50,901 nt of DNA from Bacteroidales bacterium (GTDB lineage: Bacteria > Bacteroidota > Bacteroidia > Bacteroidales > UBA932). Positions 26,768 through 35,314 of the stretch are shown here, in pieces. The notes beneath the pieces were generated by a model, which did not search any database, had not been told where the DNA came from, and saw nothing but the letters and a program-made list of their open reading frames with translations. Numbering within the stretch: position 1 is the stretch's first letter; every line of letters starts with the position of its first letter. The translations under genes and the position numbers were made by a program. The DNA lies in NCBI GenBank assembly GCA_024401635.1, contig JAKSKP010000007.1, forward strand, positions 1-50,901, given 5' to 3'.

Positions 26768-29757
26768 AACGTCTGACCATTATTTTATCCTTAATTCTGG
26801 CCCTTTGTTCCTGCGCCGGCCCCCTCCATCAGGAAGGGAATCACGCCGACTGGACCTACGGGACGACGGTCTATGAGATGAACGTCCGCCAGCTTACGCC
26901 GGAAGGCACCTTCGCCGCCGCAGCCCGGCAGCTGCCCAGGCTGAAGGAAACGGGAGTGGACATAGTGTGGCTGATGCCCATTTATCCGATAGGGGAAAAG
27001 GGGCGCAAGGGCACGCTCGGTTCATACTATGCCCCGCGCAGGTATGACGACGTGAACCCCGAGTTCGGAACGCTTGAGGATTTCGATGCCTTCGTAAGGA
27101 CAGCCCATTCCCTCGGGATGAAGGTTGTTCTGGACTGGGTGGCCAATCACACCTCGCCTGATTCGGATTGGGCAGAATCCCATCCGGAATGGTTCCTGCG
27201 CAATGAGGACGGCAGCTTCGTGGTCCAGCACGACTGGACAGACATTGCCCCTCTGGATCTTTCCAACAAGGAGATGAGAGCCGCTATGCGTGACTGCTTC
27301 CGTTTCTGGCTCAAACGCGGCGTGGACGGTTTCCGCTGCGATGTGGCCGGTGAAATGCCTGTCGAATACTGGGAGGAACAGCTTTCCGCGATGAGGAAGG
27401 AATTTCCCGGCAAATACTGGCTGGCAGAAGGGGAGAAACCCGAACTTCACAAGGCCGGTTTCGATGCCACATACTCCTGGAAACTGCACCATTTGCTGAA
27501 TACTCTGGACGAAGGCGGCGTGACGGCCGACACCCTGGCGGCCTATGTGGCGGAGAATGCCGGAAGCTATCCCGAGGATGCCTTCCGTCTGACTTTCACT
27601 TCCAACCACGATGAGAACTCCTGGGCCGGCACCGAGTTCGAGCGCCTGAGCGATGCCTGGAAGGTGGCGAGTGTGCTCTGCTGGACTCTTCCCCAATCCC
27701 AGCCCCTCATCTATACGGGACAGGAATTAGGTATGCATCACCGTTTCGCCTTCTTCGAGAAGGACACTATGCCGTCTGACTGCTGGAACGCATACAGCGA
27801 TTTCTACAAATATCTTACGGACCTCTATCACAGCCATCCCGCCCTGTGGGCCGGCAACGGTTCCAAGTGCGAGATAATCCCTGTCGATGGCAACGGTTTC
27901 CGCTTCCGCCGCACTCTGGGCGAAGACAACGTGGAGGTCTATGTCCAGCTGGAAGAACCCTGGAACTATGAGATAACAACCCCTCAGGACAAATTGGAGA
28001 GGATAGAGCCCCTGTGCTGGTGGATAGGAATGAAAACCCCTCTCCAGCTCATGCTTTACGGCAAGGATATCTCACAGTACAATGTTTCCTTCAAGAACGT
28101 TCCCGGCATAAGGATAAAGGCCGTTCACAAGGCTGACAGCCCCGATTATCTTTTTGCCGATGTGGAAATCTCGCCCATAGCCGAACCCGGTACATACAAT
28201 CTGGTGTTCGAAGGCCCCGACGGGTCGTTCAGTGTTCCCTACGAGTTTGCCAGGAGGCGTGAGGGCTCTGCCCAAAGGAAGAGTTTCGGCACGGGGGATG
28301 CCATATACCTCATAATGCCTGACCGTTTCTCGAACGGTGACCCGTCCAACGACAACACCCCCGATACAGTCGAGGAGGCGGATCCGAAGGCGTTCTTCGG
28401 CCGTCACGGAGGCGACATCACCGGCATAGTGAACCATCTCGACTACATAGCCGGTCTTGGTATGACGGCGATATGGTGCACTCCTCTTCTGCAGGATAAC
28501 GAGCCTGAAGCCTCCTATCACGGCTATGCCTGCTCCGACTACTATCACGTGGACTCCCGCTTCGGCGGCAATACGGCCTACAGGCAGATGGTCGGAAAGG
28601 CCCACGACAGAGGCATAAAGATAATAATGGACATAGTCACCAATCACTGCGGCGCAGCCCATTGGTGGATGGACAACCTGCCTTTCAAGGACTGGATCAA
28701 CCAGTGGCCCGAATATACTCATTCCAACTGCGCGTTTTCCGCGCAGAATGACCCCTACTGCTCCGTATTGGACAAGACCAATATGGAGAACGGATGGTTC
28801 GATACTTCGATGCCTGATATGAATCTGGACAATCCCTACCTGCTGCAGTACTTCAAGCAGTGGGCTGTATGGTGGATGGAATGGGCCGACCTGGACGGCT
28901 TCCGCGTGGACACCTATCCCTACAACGAGAAGGAGCCTATGTCACAGTGGTGCAAATCGGTGCGTACGGAATATCCGGGCATAAACATAGTTGGAGAGGT
29001 ATGGAGCGAGAACGTTCCGCAGGTAGCTTACTGGCAGGCCGACAATCCGAACGGCGACGGATTCAACTCCAATCTCCCTTCCATAATGGACTTCCCGCTT
29101 TACGGAGCCCTTACGCGCGGAATAAACTCCGATTTCTGCAACTGGGACGAAGGACTGCAGAAGATATATGACAGCATAGCCAACGATTTGTATTACACGG
29201 ATGTCACTCATATGATGATTTTCCCCGGCAACCACGACACTGACCGCATTGCCGACATAGTGGACGGCGATACAGGCAGGCTGAAGATCATAATGACACT
29301 GATGGCCACCCTGCGCGGCTATCCGCAGATATTCTCCGGAGACGAGCTGGCGGTAAGGTCGCTGGACCCGAGCCAGGGACACGGGGGGCTCAGGGTCGAT
29401 TTCCCCGAAGATTGGGAGAAGAACCAGGACGGAAAGGAACTTCACGACTATATGTCGGCGCTTTTCAACTGGCGCAAGACCTCCGAGGCCGTCCAGAAGG
29501 GGAAAACCCTTCATTTCCTGCGCCGCGACAACACTTATGCGTATTTCCGCCATACGGATGACGATGCCGTGTTCGTGTTCCTGAACAACAGGCCCGAAAC
29601 AGTGGTAATTCCATGGTTGGATTATGAAGAATTTACATTAACTTTGCCTGACGGACATTGGGAAAATGTCCTGACAGGAGAGACCATAGACCCTGAAAAT
29701 ACCGAAATCCATGAAAAGAGCAGCATTGTTTTGCATTTTGTCCCTGCTGGCAGGTAG
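26764..29757 (+). CDS. Double GH13 lipoprotein: amylase domain fused to SusA-like neopullulanase
   Basis: This 997-aa protein (lipobox LCSC) holds two complete GH13 units. The first (about 28-405) has Asp193 (VDGFRCDVAG), Glu222 (YWLAEGEKPE) and Asp283 (TSNHDENSW). At about residue 412 a neopullulanase N-domain begins (ERIEPLCWWIGMK...LQLMLYG), then a second barrel with Asp716 (LDGFRVDTYPY), Glu745 (NIVGEVWSEN) and Asp825 (PGNHDTDRI) and a C-terminal beta domain. The second half (about 585 aa) matches SusA, which degrades cyclodextrins, pullulan and maltodextrins in the periplasm. All six catalytic residues are kept, so both halves may work. No stop or frameshift separates them. It overlaps GH2 by ATGA and GH97 by 47 bases. 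Confidence 0.93.
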   Translation: MKRLTIILSLILALCSCAGPLHQEGNHADWTYGTTVYEMNVRQLTPEGTFAAAARQLPRLKETGVDIVWLMPIYPIGEKGRKGTLGSYYAPRRYDDVNPEFGTLEDFDAFVRTAHSLGMKVVLDWVANHTSPDSDWAESHPEWFLRNEDGSFVVQHDWTDIAPLDLSNKEMRAAMRDCFRFWLKRGVDGFRCDVAGEMPVEYWEEQLSAMRKEFPGKYWLAEGEKPELHKAGFDATYSWKLHHLLNTLDEGGVTADTLAAYVAENAGSYPEDAFRLTFTSNHDENSWAGTEFERLSDAWKVASVLCWTLPQSQPLIYTGQELGMHHRFAFFEKDTMPSDCWNAYSDFYKYLTDLYHSHPALWAGNGSKCEIIPVDGNGFRFRRTLGEDNVEVYVQLEEPWNYEITTPQDKLERIEPLCWWIGMKTPLQLMLYGKDISQYNVSFKNVPGIRIKAVHKADSPDYLFADVEISPIAEPGTYNLVFEGPDGSFSVPYEFARRREGSAQRKSFGTGDAIYLIMPDRFSNGDPSNDNTPDTVEEADPKAFFGRHGGDITGIVNHLDYIAGLGMTAIWCTPLLQDNEPEASYHGYACSDYYHVDSRFGGNTAYRQMVGKAHDRGIKIIMDIVTNHCGAAHWWMDNLPFKDWINQWPEYTHSNCAFSAQNDPYCSVLDKTNMENGWFDTSMPDMNLDNPYLLQYFKQWAVWWMEWADLDGFRVDTYPYNEKEPMSQWCKSVRTEYPGINIVGEVWSENVPQVAYWQADNPNGDGFNSNLPSIMDFPLYGALTRGINSDFCNWDEGLQKIYDSIANDLYYTDVTHMMIFPGNHDTDRIADIVDGDTGRLKIIMTLMATLRGYPQIFSGDELAVRSLDPSQGHGGLRVDFPEDWEKNQDGKELHDYMSALFNWRKTSEAVQKGKTLHFLRRDNTYAYFRHTDDDAVFVFLNNRPETVVIPWLDYEEFTLTLPDGHWENVLTGETIDPENTEIHEKSSIVLHFVPAGR

Positions 29758-31939
29758 CATCGTTTCCTGCACGGACAAGACGGGTGAAACTACGGACGTG
29801 ACGGTGCTTTCCTCACCGGGGGATGTCCTGCAGATGACTTTTGCGCTGGACGGAGAAGGCCGTCCGTATTACTCCCTTGACAGGGGTGACACGAAGGTTC
29901 TGCTTCCTTCCGGGCTCGGTTTCGAACTCCGTGGCGCTGTCAAGGCCCAGGGGCTGGAATATGACGGTGACAAGATATTGAAACCGGACGAAGTGCCTCC
30001 CTATATGTTCAATGACGGTTTCAAGGTCGTGGATGTCAGCACGTCATCATTTGACCAGACCTGGTCTCCGGTATGGGGCGAAGAATCATCCATACGCAAC
30101 AACTACAACGAGTTGCTCGTTTGCCTGAAGCATACTTCCGACGACAAGCTGATGAACATACGTTTCCGTCTGTACGACGACGGCCTGGGCTTCCGTTACG
30201 AATTTCCCGGCAACCAGTCTCTCGTGCATTTCGTGATAAAGGAAGAGCTCAGTGAATTCAACTGCGCGCAGGACAACAAGGTATGGTGGATTCCCGGAGA
30301 CTACGACACCCAGGAGTACCAGTATGCCACCTCTACCCTCACCGGCATTTCCAAGGTATTCAAAGCACATACGAACCAATACAATTCCAGTACGACGATG
30401 TACAGCACGACGGGGATACAGACCAGCGTCCAGATGAAGACTCCGGAAGGCCTGTATGTCAACATACACGAGGCGGCTCTGGTGGATTACCCCTGCATGC
30501 ACCTGCTGTGTGACGGTACACGGATACGTTCCTGGCTCACTCCTGACGCTCAGGGCTGGAAAGGCCGTCTGGAGACTCCCTGCAATACACCCTGGAGGAC
30601 GGTTCAGGTGGCTGCAAGCGCCGAGGAACAGCTCGCTTCCAGGCTTGTCCTCAACCTGAACGAACCCTGCGCATACGATGACGTCAGCTGGATACATCCC
30701 GTGAAATATATGGGTGTATGGTGGGAGATGATAGCCGGAGCAGGCAGTTGGAGCTATACCGACGCCTCATCCATACATCTGGACAGTTTCGACTATGCGT
30801 CCGCCGTACCTCACGGGCATCATAGTGCAAACAACGCCAACGTACGCAAATACATAGACTTTGCGGCAGCCAACGGCTTCGATGCCCTTCTGATAGAAGG
30901 ATGGGACATAGGCTGGGAGGAATGGGCCAACTGCAACAAGGATTATGTGTTCGATTTCGTTACTCCATATCCCGATTTCGACATTGCAGCCCTGAACGAA
31001 TATGCCCATACAAAGGGTATCAGATTGGTAATGCACCACGAGACTTCCTCCAGCGTCAGAAATTATGAGCGTCATATGGAGGCCGCCTACAGCCTTATGA
31101 ACAAATACGGCTACGATGCCGTGAAGTCGGGCTATGTGGGTGATATCCTTCCATTCGGGGAGTACCATTACGGTCAGTGGATGATCAATCATTACCTTTA
31201 TGCCGTAACTCAGGCCGCAAAGCATCATATTATGGTGAACGCCCACGAGGCCGTGCGTCCGACCGGACTTTGTCGCACCTACCCCAACCTCATAGGCAAC
31301 GAATCTGCCCGCGGCACGGAATACCAGGCTTTCGGAGGCAATGACCCCGAGCACGTTACCATATTGCCCTTCACCCGTCTGAACGGAGGTCCTATGGATT
31401 TCACTCCTGGAATATTCGAGCAGAACCTGAAGGATTGGTGCGGCAACGACTCTCACGTCAATGCGACCATAGCCAACCAGCTGGCCCTCTACGTGACGAT
31501 GTATTCGCCTCTGCAGATGGCAGCAGACACGCCCGAGCACTACGCTCCTTTCATGGACGCATTCCAGTTCATCAAGGATGTGGCGGTCGATTGGAATCAG
31601 ACGCGCTACATAGCCGCAGAGCCGGGTGATTATCTCATAATAGCCCGTCAGCCGCGTCAGGAAACACTTTCCGGCAGTGCAAGGGAATTCAGCCAGGGAA
31701 GGGACACATGGTTCCTGGGTGGAGTCACCGACGAGAACGAACGTGAGTTCGACGTTGCCCTCGACTTCCTGGGAGAGGGTGATTATGAGGCCGTCATCTA
31801 TGCGGATGCTCCAGACGCTCACTATAAGACGAATCCCCAGGCATATACAATCACAAGCAAGACGGTTTCCGCTGCCGGCACCATACATATAGATATGGTT
31901 CCCGGAGGCGGAGTTGCGATATCGTTCAGAAAAATATGA
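29711..31939 (+). CDS. susB: GH97 alpha-glucosidase (SusB-like)
   Basis: This 742-aa enzyme should release glucose from maltooligosaccharide ends. The GH97 catalytic set lies in MHHETSSSVRNYERH (Glu444), VNAHEAVRPTG (Glu513) and ARGTEYQAF (Glu537). The spacing between these residues equals that of the known SusB residues 439, 508 and 532, which mark the inverting, calcium-dependent branch. Unlike the usual periplasmic SusB it seems to have a lipobox (SIVSC, Cys20). Its start lies 47 bases inside the preceding gene in another frame, at an ATG directly before the signal peptide. It overlaps malQ by ATGA. Confidence 0.95.
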   Translation: MKRAALFCILSLLAGSIVSCTDKTGETTDVTVLSSPGDVLQMTFALDGEGRPYYSLDRGDTKVLLPSGLGFELRGAVKAQGLEYDGDKILKPDEVPPYMFNDGFKVVDVSTSSFDQTWSPVWGEESSIRNNYNELLVCLKHTSDDKLMNIRFRLYDDGLGFRYEFPGNQSLVHFVIKEELSEFNCAQDNKVWWIPGDYDTQEYQYATSTLTGISKVFKAHTNQYNSSTTMYSTTGIQTSVQMKTPEGLYVNIHEAALVDYPCMHLLCDGTRIRSWLTPDAQGWKGRLETPCNTPWRTVQVAASAEEQLASRLVLNLNEPCAYDDVSWIHPVKYMGVWWEMIAGAGSWSYTDASSIHLDSFDYASAVPHGHHSANNANVRKYIDFAAANGFDALLIEGWDIGWEEWANCNKDYVFDFVTPYPDFDIAALNEYAHTKGIRLVMHHETSSSVRNYERHMEAAYSLMNKYGYDAVKSGYVGDILPFGEYHYGQWMINHYLYAVTQAAKHHIMVNAHEAVRPTGLCRTYPNLIGNESARGTEYQAFGGNDPEHVTILPFTRLNGGPMDFTPGIFEQNLKDWCGNDSHVNATIANQLALYVTMYSPLQMAADTPEHYAPFMDAFQFIKDVAVDWNQTRYIAAEPGDYLIIARQPRQETLSGSAREFSQGRDTWFLGGVTDENEREFDVALDFLGEGDYEAVIYADAPDAHYKTNPQAYTITSKTVSAAGTIHIDMVPGGGVAISFRKI

Positions 31940-33834
31940 AAGTAAAGTTTTCTATTGAATATCAGACACATTGGGGCGAGAACCTTTCCATAGTCCTTTC
32001 CGGAAAGAAACATCCTATGCAATGGAGCGAAGGTGGGATATGGAGTGTAAGCGCAGACGTTACAGCCGCGCAGCTGAAGGATTATTTCTACGTCGTGATG
32101 TGTGACGGCCTGATAAGCCGTATGGAATGGAAGAACCACAGCGTAAGGTTCCCCTCCGGCACTAAAACGGCGGAGGTTATTGACAAGTGGATAGAATGTC
32201 CCATACCGGGTTGCCCCTTCGTAAGGGAGCATCAGGCGGCCGAGTTCGACCGTCCCGGTTTCAGGGGCGCGGGTGTGGTGATACCCGTGTTTTCACTGCG
32301 CACCGGGGACGATTTCGGCATAGGCGAATTTCTCGACCTGCGTCACGTCATAGACTGGGCTGCGTCCACGGGACTGTGCATAATACAGATGCTTCCCGTC
32401 ACCGATACCACGCGCAAGGGCGAATGGAAGGACTCGTATCCATACAGCCCCGTTTCCAGTTTTGCCCTCCATCCCTTGTATGTGAACCTCCAGAGGCTTG
32501 GCGTCAAGGCCGATGCCTCCTTCAAGAAACTGCAGAAGGAACTCAATGCCCTTCCCGAACTGGACTATCCCCGTGTCTTCAAGGAGAAGATGTCACTGAT
32601 ACGCAAGGCTTTTGCCCAGAACGGCGCTAAGGATATGCAGGATGCTTCATTCAAGAAGTTCTGCAAGGAAAACAACAGCGTCTGGCTGAAGGAATATGCC
32701 GAATTCTGCGCCGAAAGGGACGGAGACAGCCCGGACTTCTGGCGCTGGATACAGTGGCACCTGGACAGCCAGTTCTTCGAGATGGCGGAATACGCCCGCA
32801 GCAAGGGCGTGCATTTCAAGGGTGACCTGCCCATCGGCGTGAGCGCCGACAGCGCCGAGGCCCACTGGCATCCGGAACTTTTCAACCTCGATTCCATCAC
32901 CGGGGCTCCGCCCGATTTCTTCAGTGCTGACGGTCAGTGCTGGGGTTTCCCCACCTACAACTGGGACACTATGGCCAAGGACGAATATGCCTGGTGGAAG
33001 GCGCGCCTGCGTCATATGGCCCGTTATTTCGACGCTTTCCGCATAGACCACATTCTGGGATTCTTCCGCATCTGGGAGATACCCATAGAGATAGCCAAAG
33101 GTCTTTTCGGCCATTTCAATCCGGCGCTTTCCTACACTGAGGACGAGATAAAGTCGATGTATCTGCCTTTCGACGGGCTGTTCCATCCGGACCCCCGCAG
33201 CGAAGGGAGCTGGCAGCCTCTGATTACGCCCGACACATCCAGCCTGGAGTGGTGGCAGAAAGAGCGTTTCGACGCCTTGTACAACGATTTCTTCTATCAT
33301 CGCAACGACGGATTCTGGCGTCGCAACGCTATGAGGAAACTTCCCGAACTTCTCTCCGCTTCCGGTATGCTGGCCTGCGGCGAGGACCTGGGAATGGTTC
33401 CCGACTGCGTGAACGGCGTTATGTCCGAACTCGGAATTCTTTCCCTGGAAATGAAGATGATGGACAAGGGCCATCCCTGGGAGGCTCTCTCGGTATGCGC
33501 CACTTCTTCCCACGACAGCGAGACCCTGCGCATGCAGTATGCAATGGCCAACAATGGAGAGGATATGCCCTGCGACAAGGTGAAGGAATGCCTCGACGAG
33601 CATCTTTCGTCCGTGTCGATGCTTGCCGTGTTCCCTCTGCAGGACTATCTGGCAATGGACGGGGACCTGCGCCGCAAGGACTTCATGAACGAAAGGATAA
33701 ACTATCCCGCCGATTCCAACCACCACTGGCGCTACCGCGTGCATTTCGACCTTTCGGATCTGAAGGACGCGGAAGGGCTGAACGGAAATATCAGGCAGAT
33801 GCTTGATGGCAGCCGTCGTAAAATGAACAATTAA
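31936..33834 (+). CDS. malQ: 4-alpha-glucanotransferase (GH77) with one N-terminal starch-binding domain
   Basis: This 632-aa cytoplasmic enzyme moves alpha-1,4-glucan segments between maltodextrins. An N-terminal CBM20-like domain covers about 1-95, then the GH77 barrel with PVFSLRT...FGIGEFLDL, nucleophile Asp371 (FDAFRIDH), acid/base Glu483 (ACGEDLGMVP) and SSHDSET. There is no signal peptide. MalQ of many Bacteroidales has two N-terminal CBM20 domains and about 890 residues, so this form is short by roughly one such domain and other spacer sequence. It links imported maltodextrin to central metabolism and glycogen. It is 12 bases before the transporter gene. Confidence 0.94.
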   Translation: MKVKFSIEYQTHWGENLSIVLSGKKHPMQWSEGGIWSVSADVTAAQLKDYFYVVMCDGLISRMEWKNHSVRFPSGTKTAEVIDKWIECPIPGCPFVREHQAAEFDRPGFRGAGVVIPVFSLRTGDDFGIGEFLDLRHVIDWAASTGLCIIQMLPVTDTTRKGEWKDSYPYSPVSSFALHPLYVNLQRLGVKADASFKKLQKELNALPELDYPRVFKEKMSLIRKAFAQNGAKDMQDASFKKFCKENNSVWLKEYAEFCAERDGDSPDFWRWIQWHLDSQFFEMAEYARSKGVHFKGDLPIGVSADSAEAHWHPELFNLDSITGAPPDFFSADGQCWGFPTYNWDTMAKDEYAWWKARLRHMARYFDAFRIDHILGFFRIWEIPIEIAKGLFGHFNPALSYTEDEIKSMYLPFDGLFHPDPRSEGSWQPLITPDTSSLEWWQKERFDALYNDFFYHRNDGFWRRNAMRKLPELLSASGMLACGEDLGMVPDCVNGVMSELGILSLEMKMMDKGHPWEALSVCATSSHDSETLRMQYAMANNGEDMPCDKVKECLDEHLSSVSMLAVFPLQDYLAMDGDLRRKDFMNERINYPADSNHHWRYRVHFDLSDLKDAEGLNGNIRQMLDGSRRKMNN

Positions 33835-33846
33835 AAACACAACGAT

Positions 33847-35289
33847 ATGTCATTATTAACAGATTTTTACAGGACAAGTCAGCCCTCACAGTACAGGGTT
33901 TCCGAAGACAGGGTGACGCCCGTGTACAAGAAGTTGCGCATGCAGACTTTCATTACGGCAACGCTTGGATATGCGCTATATTACGTGTGCCGTCTCTCAA
34001 TGGGTGTGATGAAGCAGCCGCTGATAGACGCCGGACTGCTCAATGCCACCCAGCTCGGTGTGATAGGCGCCTGTCTTTACTGGGCCTATGCGGTCGGGAA
34101 ACTCATAAACGGCTTCCTGTCAGACAATTGCAATATAAAGAGGTTTATGGCGACAGGCCTTGTGGTGTCTTCCCTGGTGAACTTTATTATGGGAATACTC
34201 GGGGCGACTGCAGTGAGTGCGGGAATGGCTTCGTCGGTGATATTCATATGCTTCGCCATAATGTGGGGCATAAACGGCTGGGCCCAGTCAATGGGAGCAC
34301 CGCCGGCAATCATTTCGCTGTCAAGATGGTTCCCTCTCAAGATACGTGGCACCTATTATGGCATATTCAGCTCTTCTCACAATATAGGCGAAGGTTTGTC
34401 TTTCGTCTTCGTAGGCCAGCTTGTTGCCGTTTTCGGTTGGAAGTGGGGCTTCTTCGGAGCGGCTGCCGCAGGTCTTGTCGGCATAGCGCTGATACTGCTC
34501 TTCTTCCACGATACCACCGACAGCAAGGGGCTCCCTCCCATCGAAGTGCTTTCAGGTGAAATGACCCAGGAGGAATACGATGAGAAACACCGGCAGCTTT
34601 GCGCTGACGCAAAGGAAGCCGCCGCAGCCAAGTCAGCCAATACCAAGAAGATGCAGCGTGCCGTCATAAAGAACCCCGGTGTGTGGATTCTCGCGCTCGC
34701 CAGCGCCTTTATGTATATGAGCCGTTACGCCATCAACGAATGGGGTACCATATTTCTCCAGGAAGCCAAGGGTTATGACCTTGCGGGAGCCGCTGCCATC
34801 ATTGGAGTCAATCCCATATTCGGCGTCATAGGTACCGTGGTTTCAGGATGGCTTTCCGACAAGGTCTTCCACGGCAGCCGCAAGTACCCTGCATTCGTCG
34901 CAGGTATACTCGAGGCCCTGTCACTTGCCCTCTTCCTGTTCGGCCCCGATGCTGCCTGGGTGAACATTCTGGCAATGGTGCTGTTCGGAATAGCCATAGG
35001 AGTCCTCATCTCCTTCGTCGGTGGTCTTATGGCCATAGACCTCGTGCCGCGTGAGGCTACGGGAGCTGCCCTCGGAATCGTCGGAATGGCATCCTACGCC
35101 GCCGCAGGCCTTCAGAATATAATCACAGGCATACTGCTTGACGGTCACGTCATCGAGACGGTGAATGCGGCCGGAGAGACCGTCACCGTACACGACTATA
35201 CCTATGTTTCCATCTTCTGGGTAGGAGCGGCGGTGATTGCCTTCCTGCTTCCCGTACTCAACTGGAAACGCAAACAGCAGACGATATAG
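33847..35289 (+). CDS. MFS organophosphate:phosphate antiporter family transporter
   Basis: This 480-aa inner-membrane protein has about 12 membrane segments and OPA-family (GlpT/UhpT/UhpC) signatures: NGWAQSMGAPPAIISLSRWFP, SSSHNIGEGLSFVF and GWLSDKVFHGSRKYP. OPA members exchange glycerol-3-phosphate or hexose phosphates for inorganic phosphate. It ends the glycan block. The enzymes here would yield free sugars rather than sugar phosphates, so the substrate is unclear. It may instead transport unphosphorylated sugar or act as a sensor. Confidence 0.85.
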   Translation: MSLLTDFYRTSQPSQYRVSEDRVTPVYKKLRMQTFITATLGYALYYVCRLSMGVMKQPLIDAGLLNATQLGVIGACLYWAYAVGKLINGFLSDNCNIKRFMATGLVVSSLVNFIMGILGATAVSAGMASSVIFICFAIMWGINGWAQSMGAPPAIISLSRWFPLKIRGTYYGIFSSSHNIGEGLSFVFVGQLVAVFGWKWGFFGAAAAGLVGIALILLFFHDTTDSKGLPPIEVLSGEMTQEEYDEKHRQLCADAKEAAAAKSANTKKMQRAVIKNPGVWILALASAFMYMSRYAINEWGTIFLQEAKGYDLAGAAAIIGVNPIFGVIGTVVSGWLSDKVFHGSRKYPAFVAGILEALSLALFLFGPDAAWVNILAMVLFGIAIGVLISFVGGLMAIDLVPREATGAALGIVGMASYAAAGLQNIITGILLDGHVIETVNAAGETVTVHDYTYVSIFWVGAAVIAFLLPVLNWKRKQQTI

Positions 35290-35313
35290 TACCGCAGATA
35301 ACTGCAGTCTATA
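35285..35313. terminator. Possible bidirectional hairpin between convergent genes
   Basis: TATAG...CTATA outer arms (35285-35289, 35309-35313) and GCAG/CTGC inner arms around an ATAA loop fill the 25-base gap between the transporter and uxaC and include the transporter stop codon. There is no clear T tract. Confidence 0.3.
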
Positions 35314-35314
35314 C

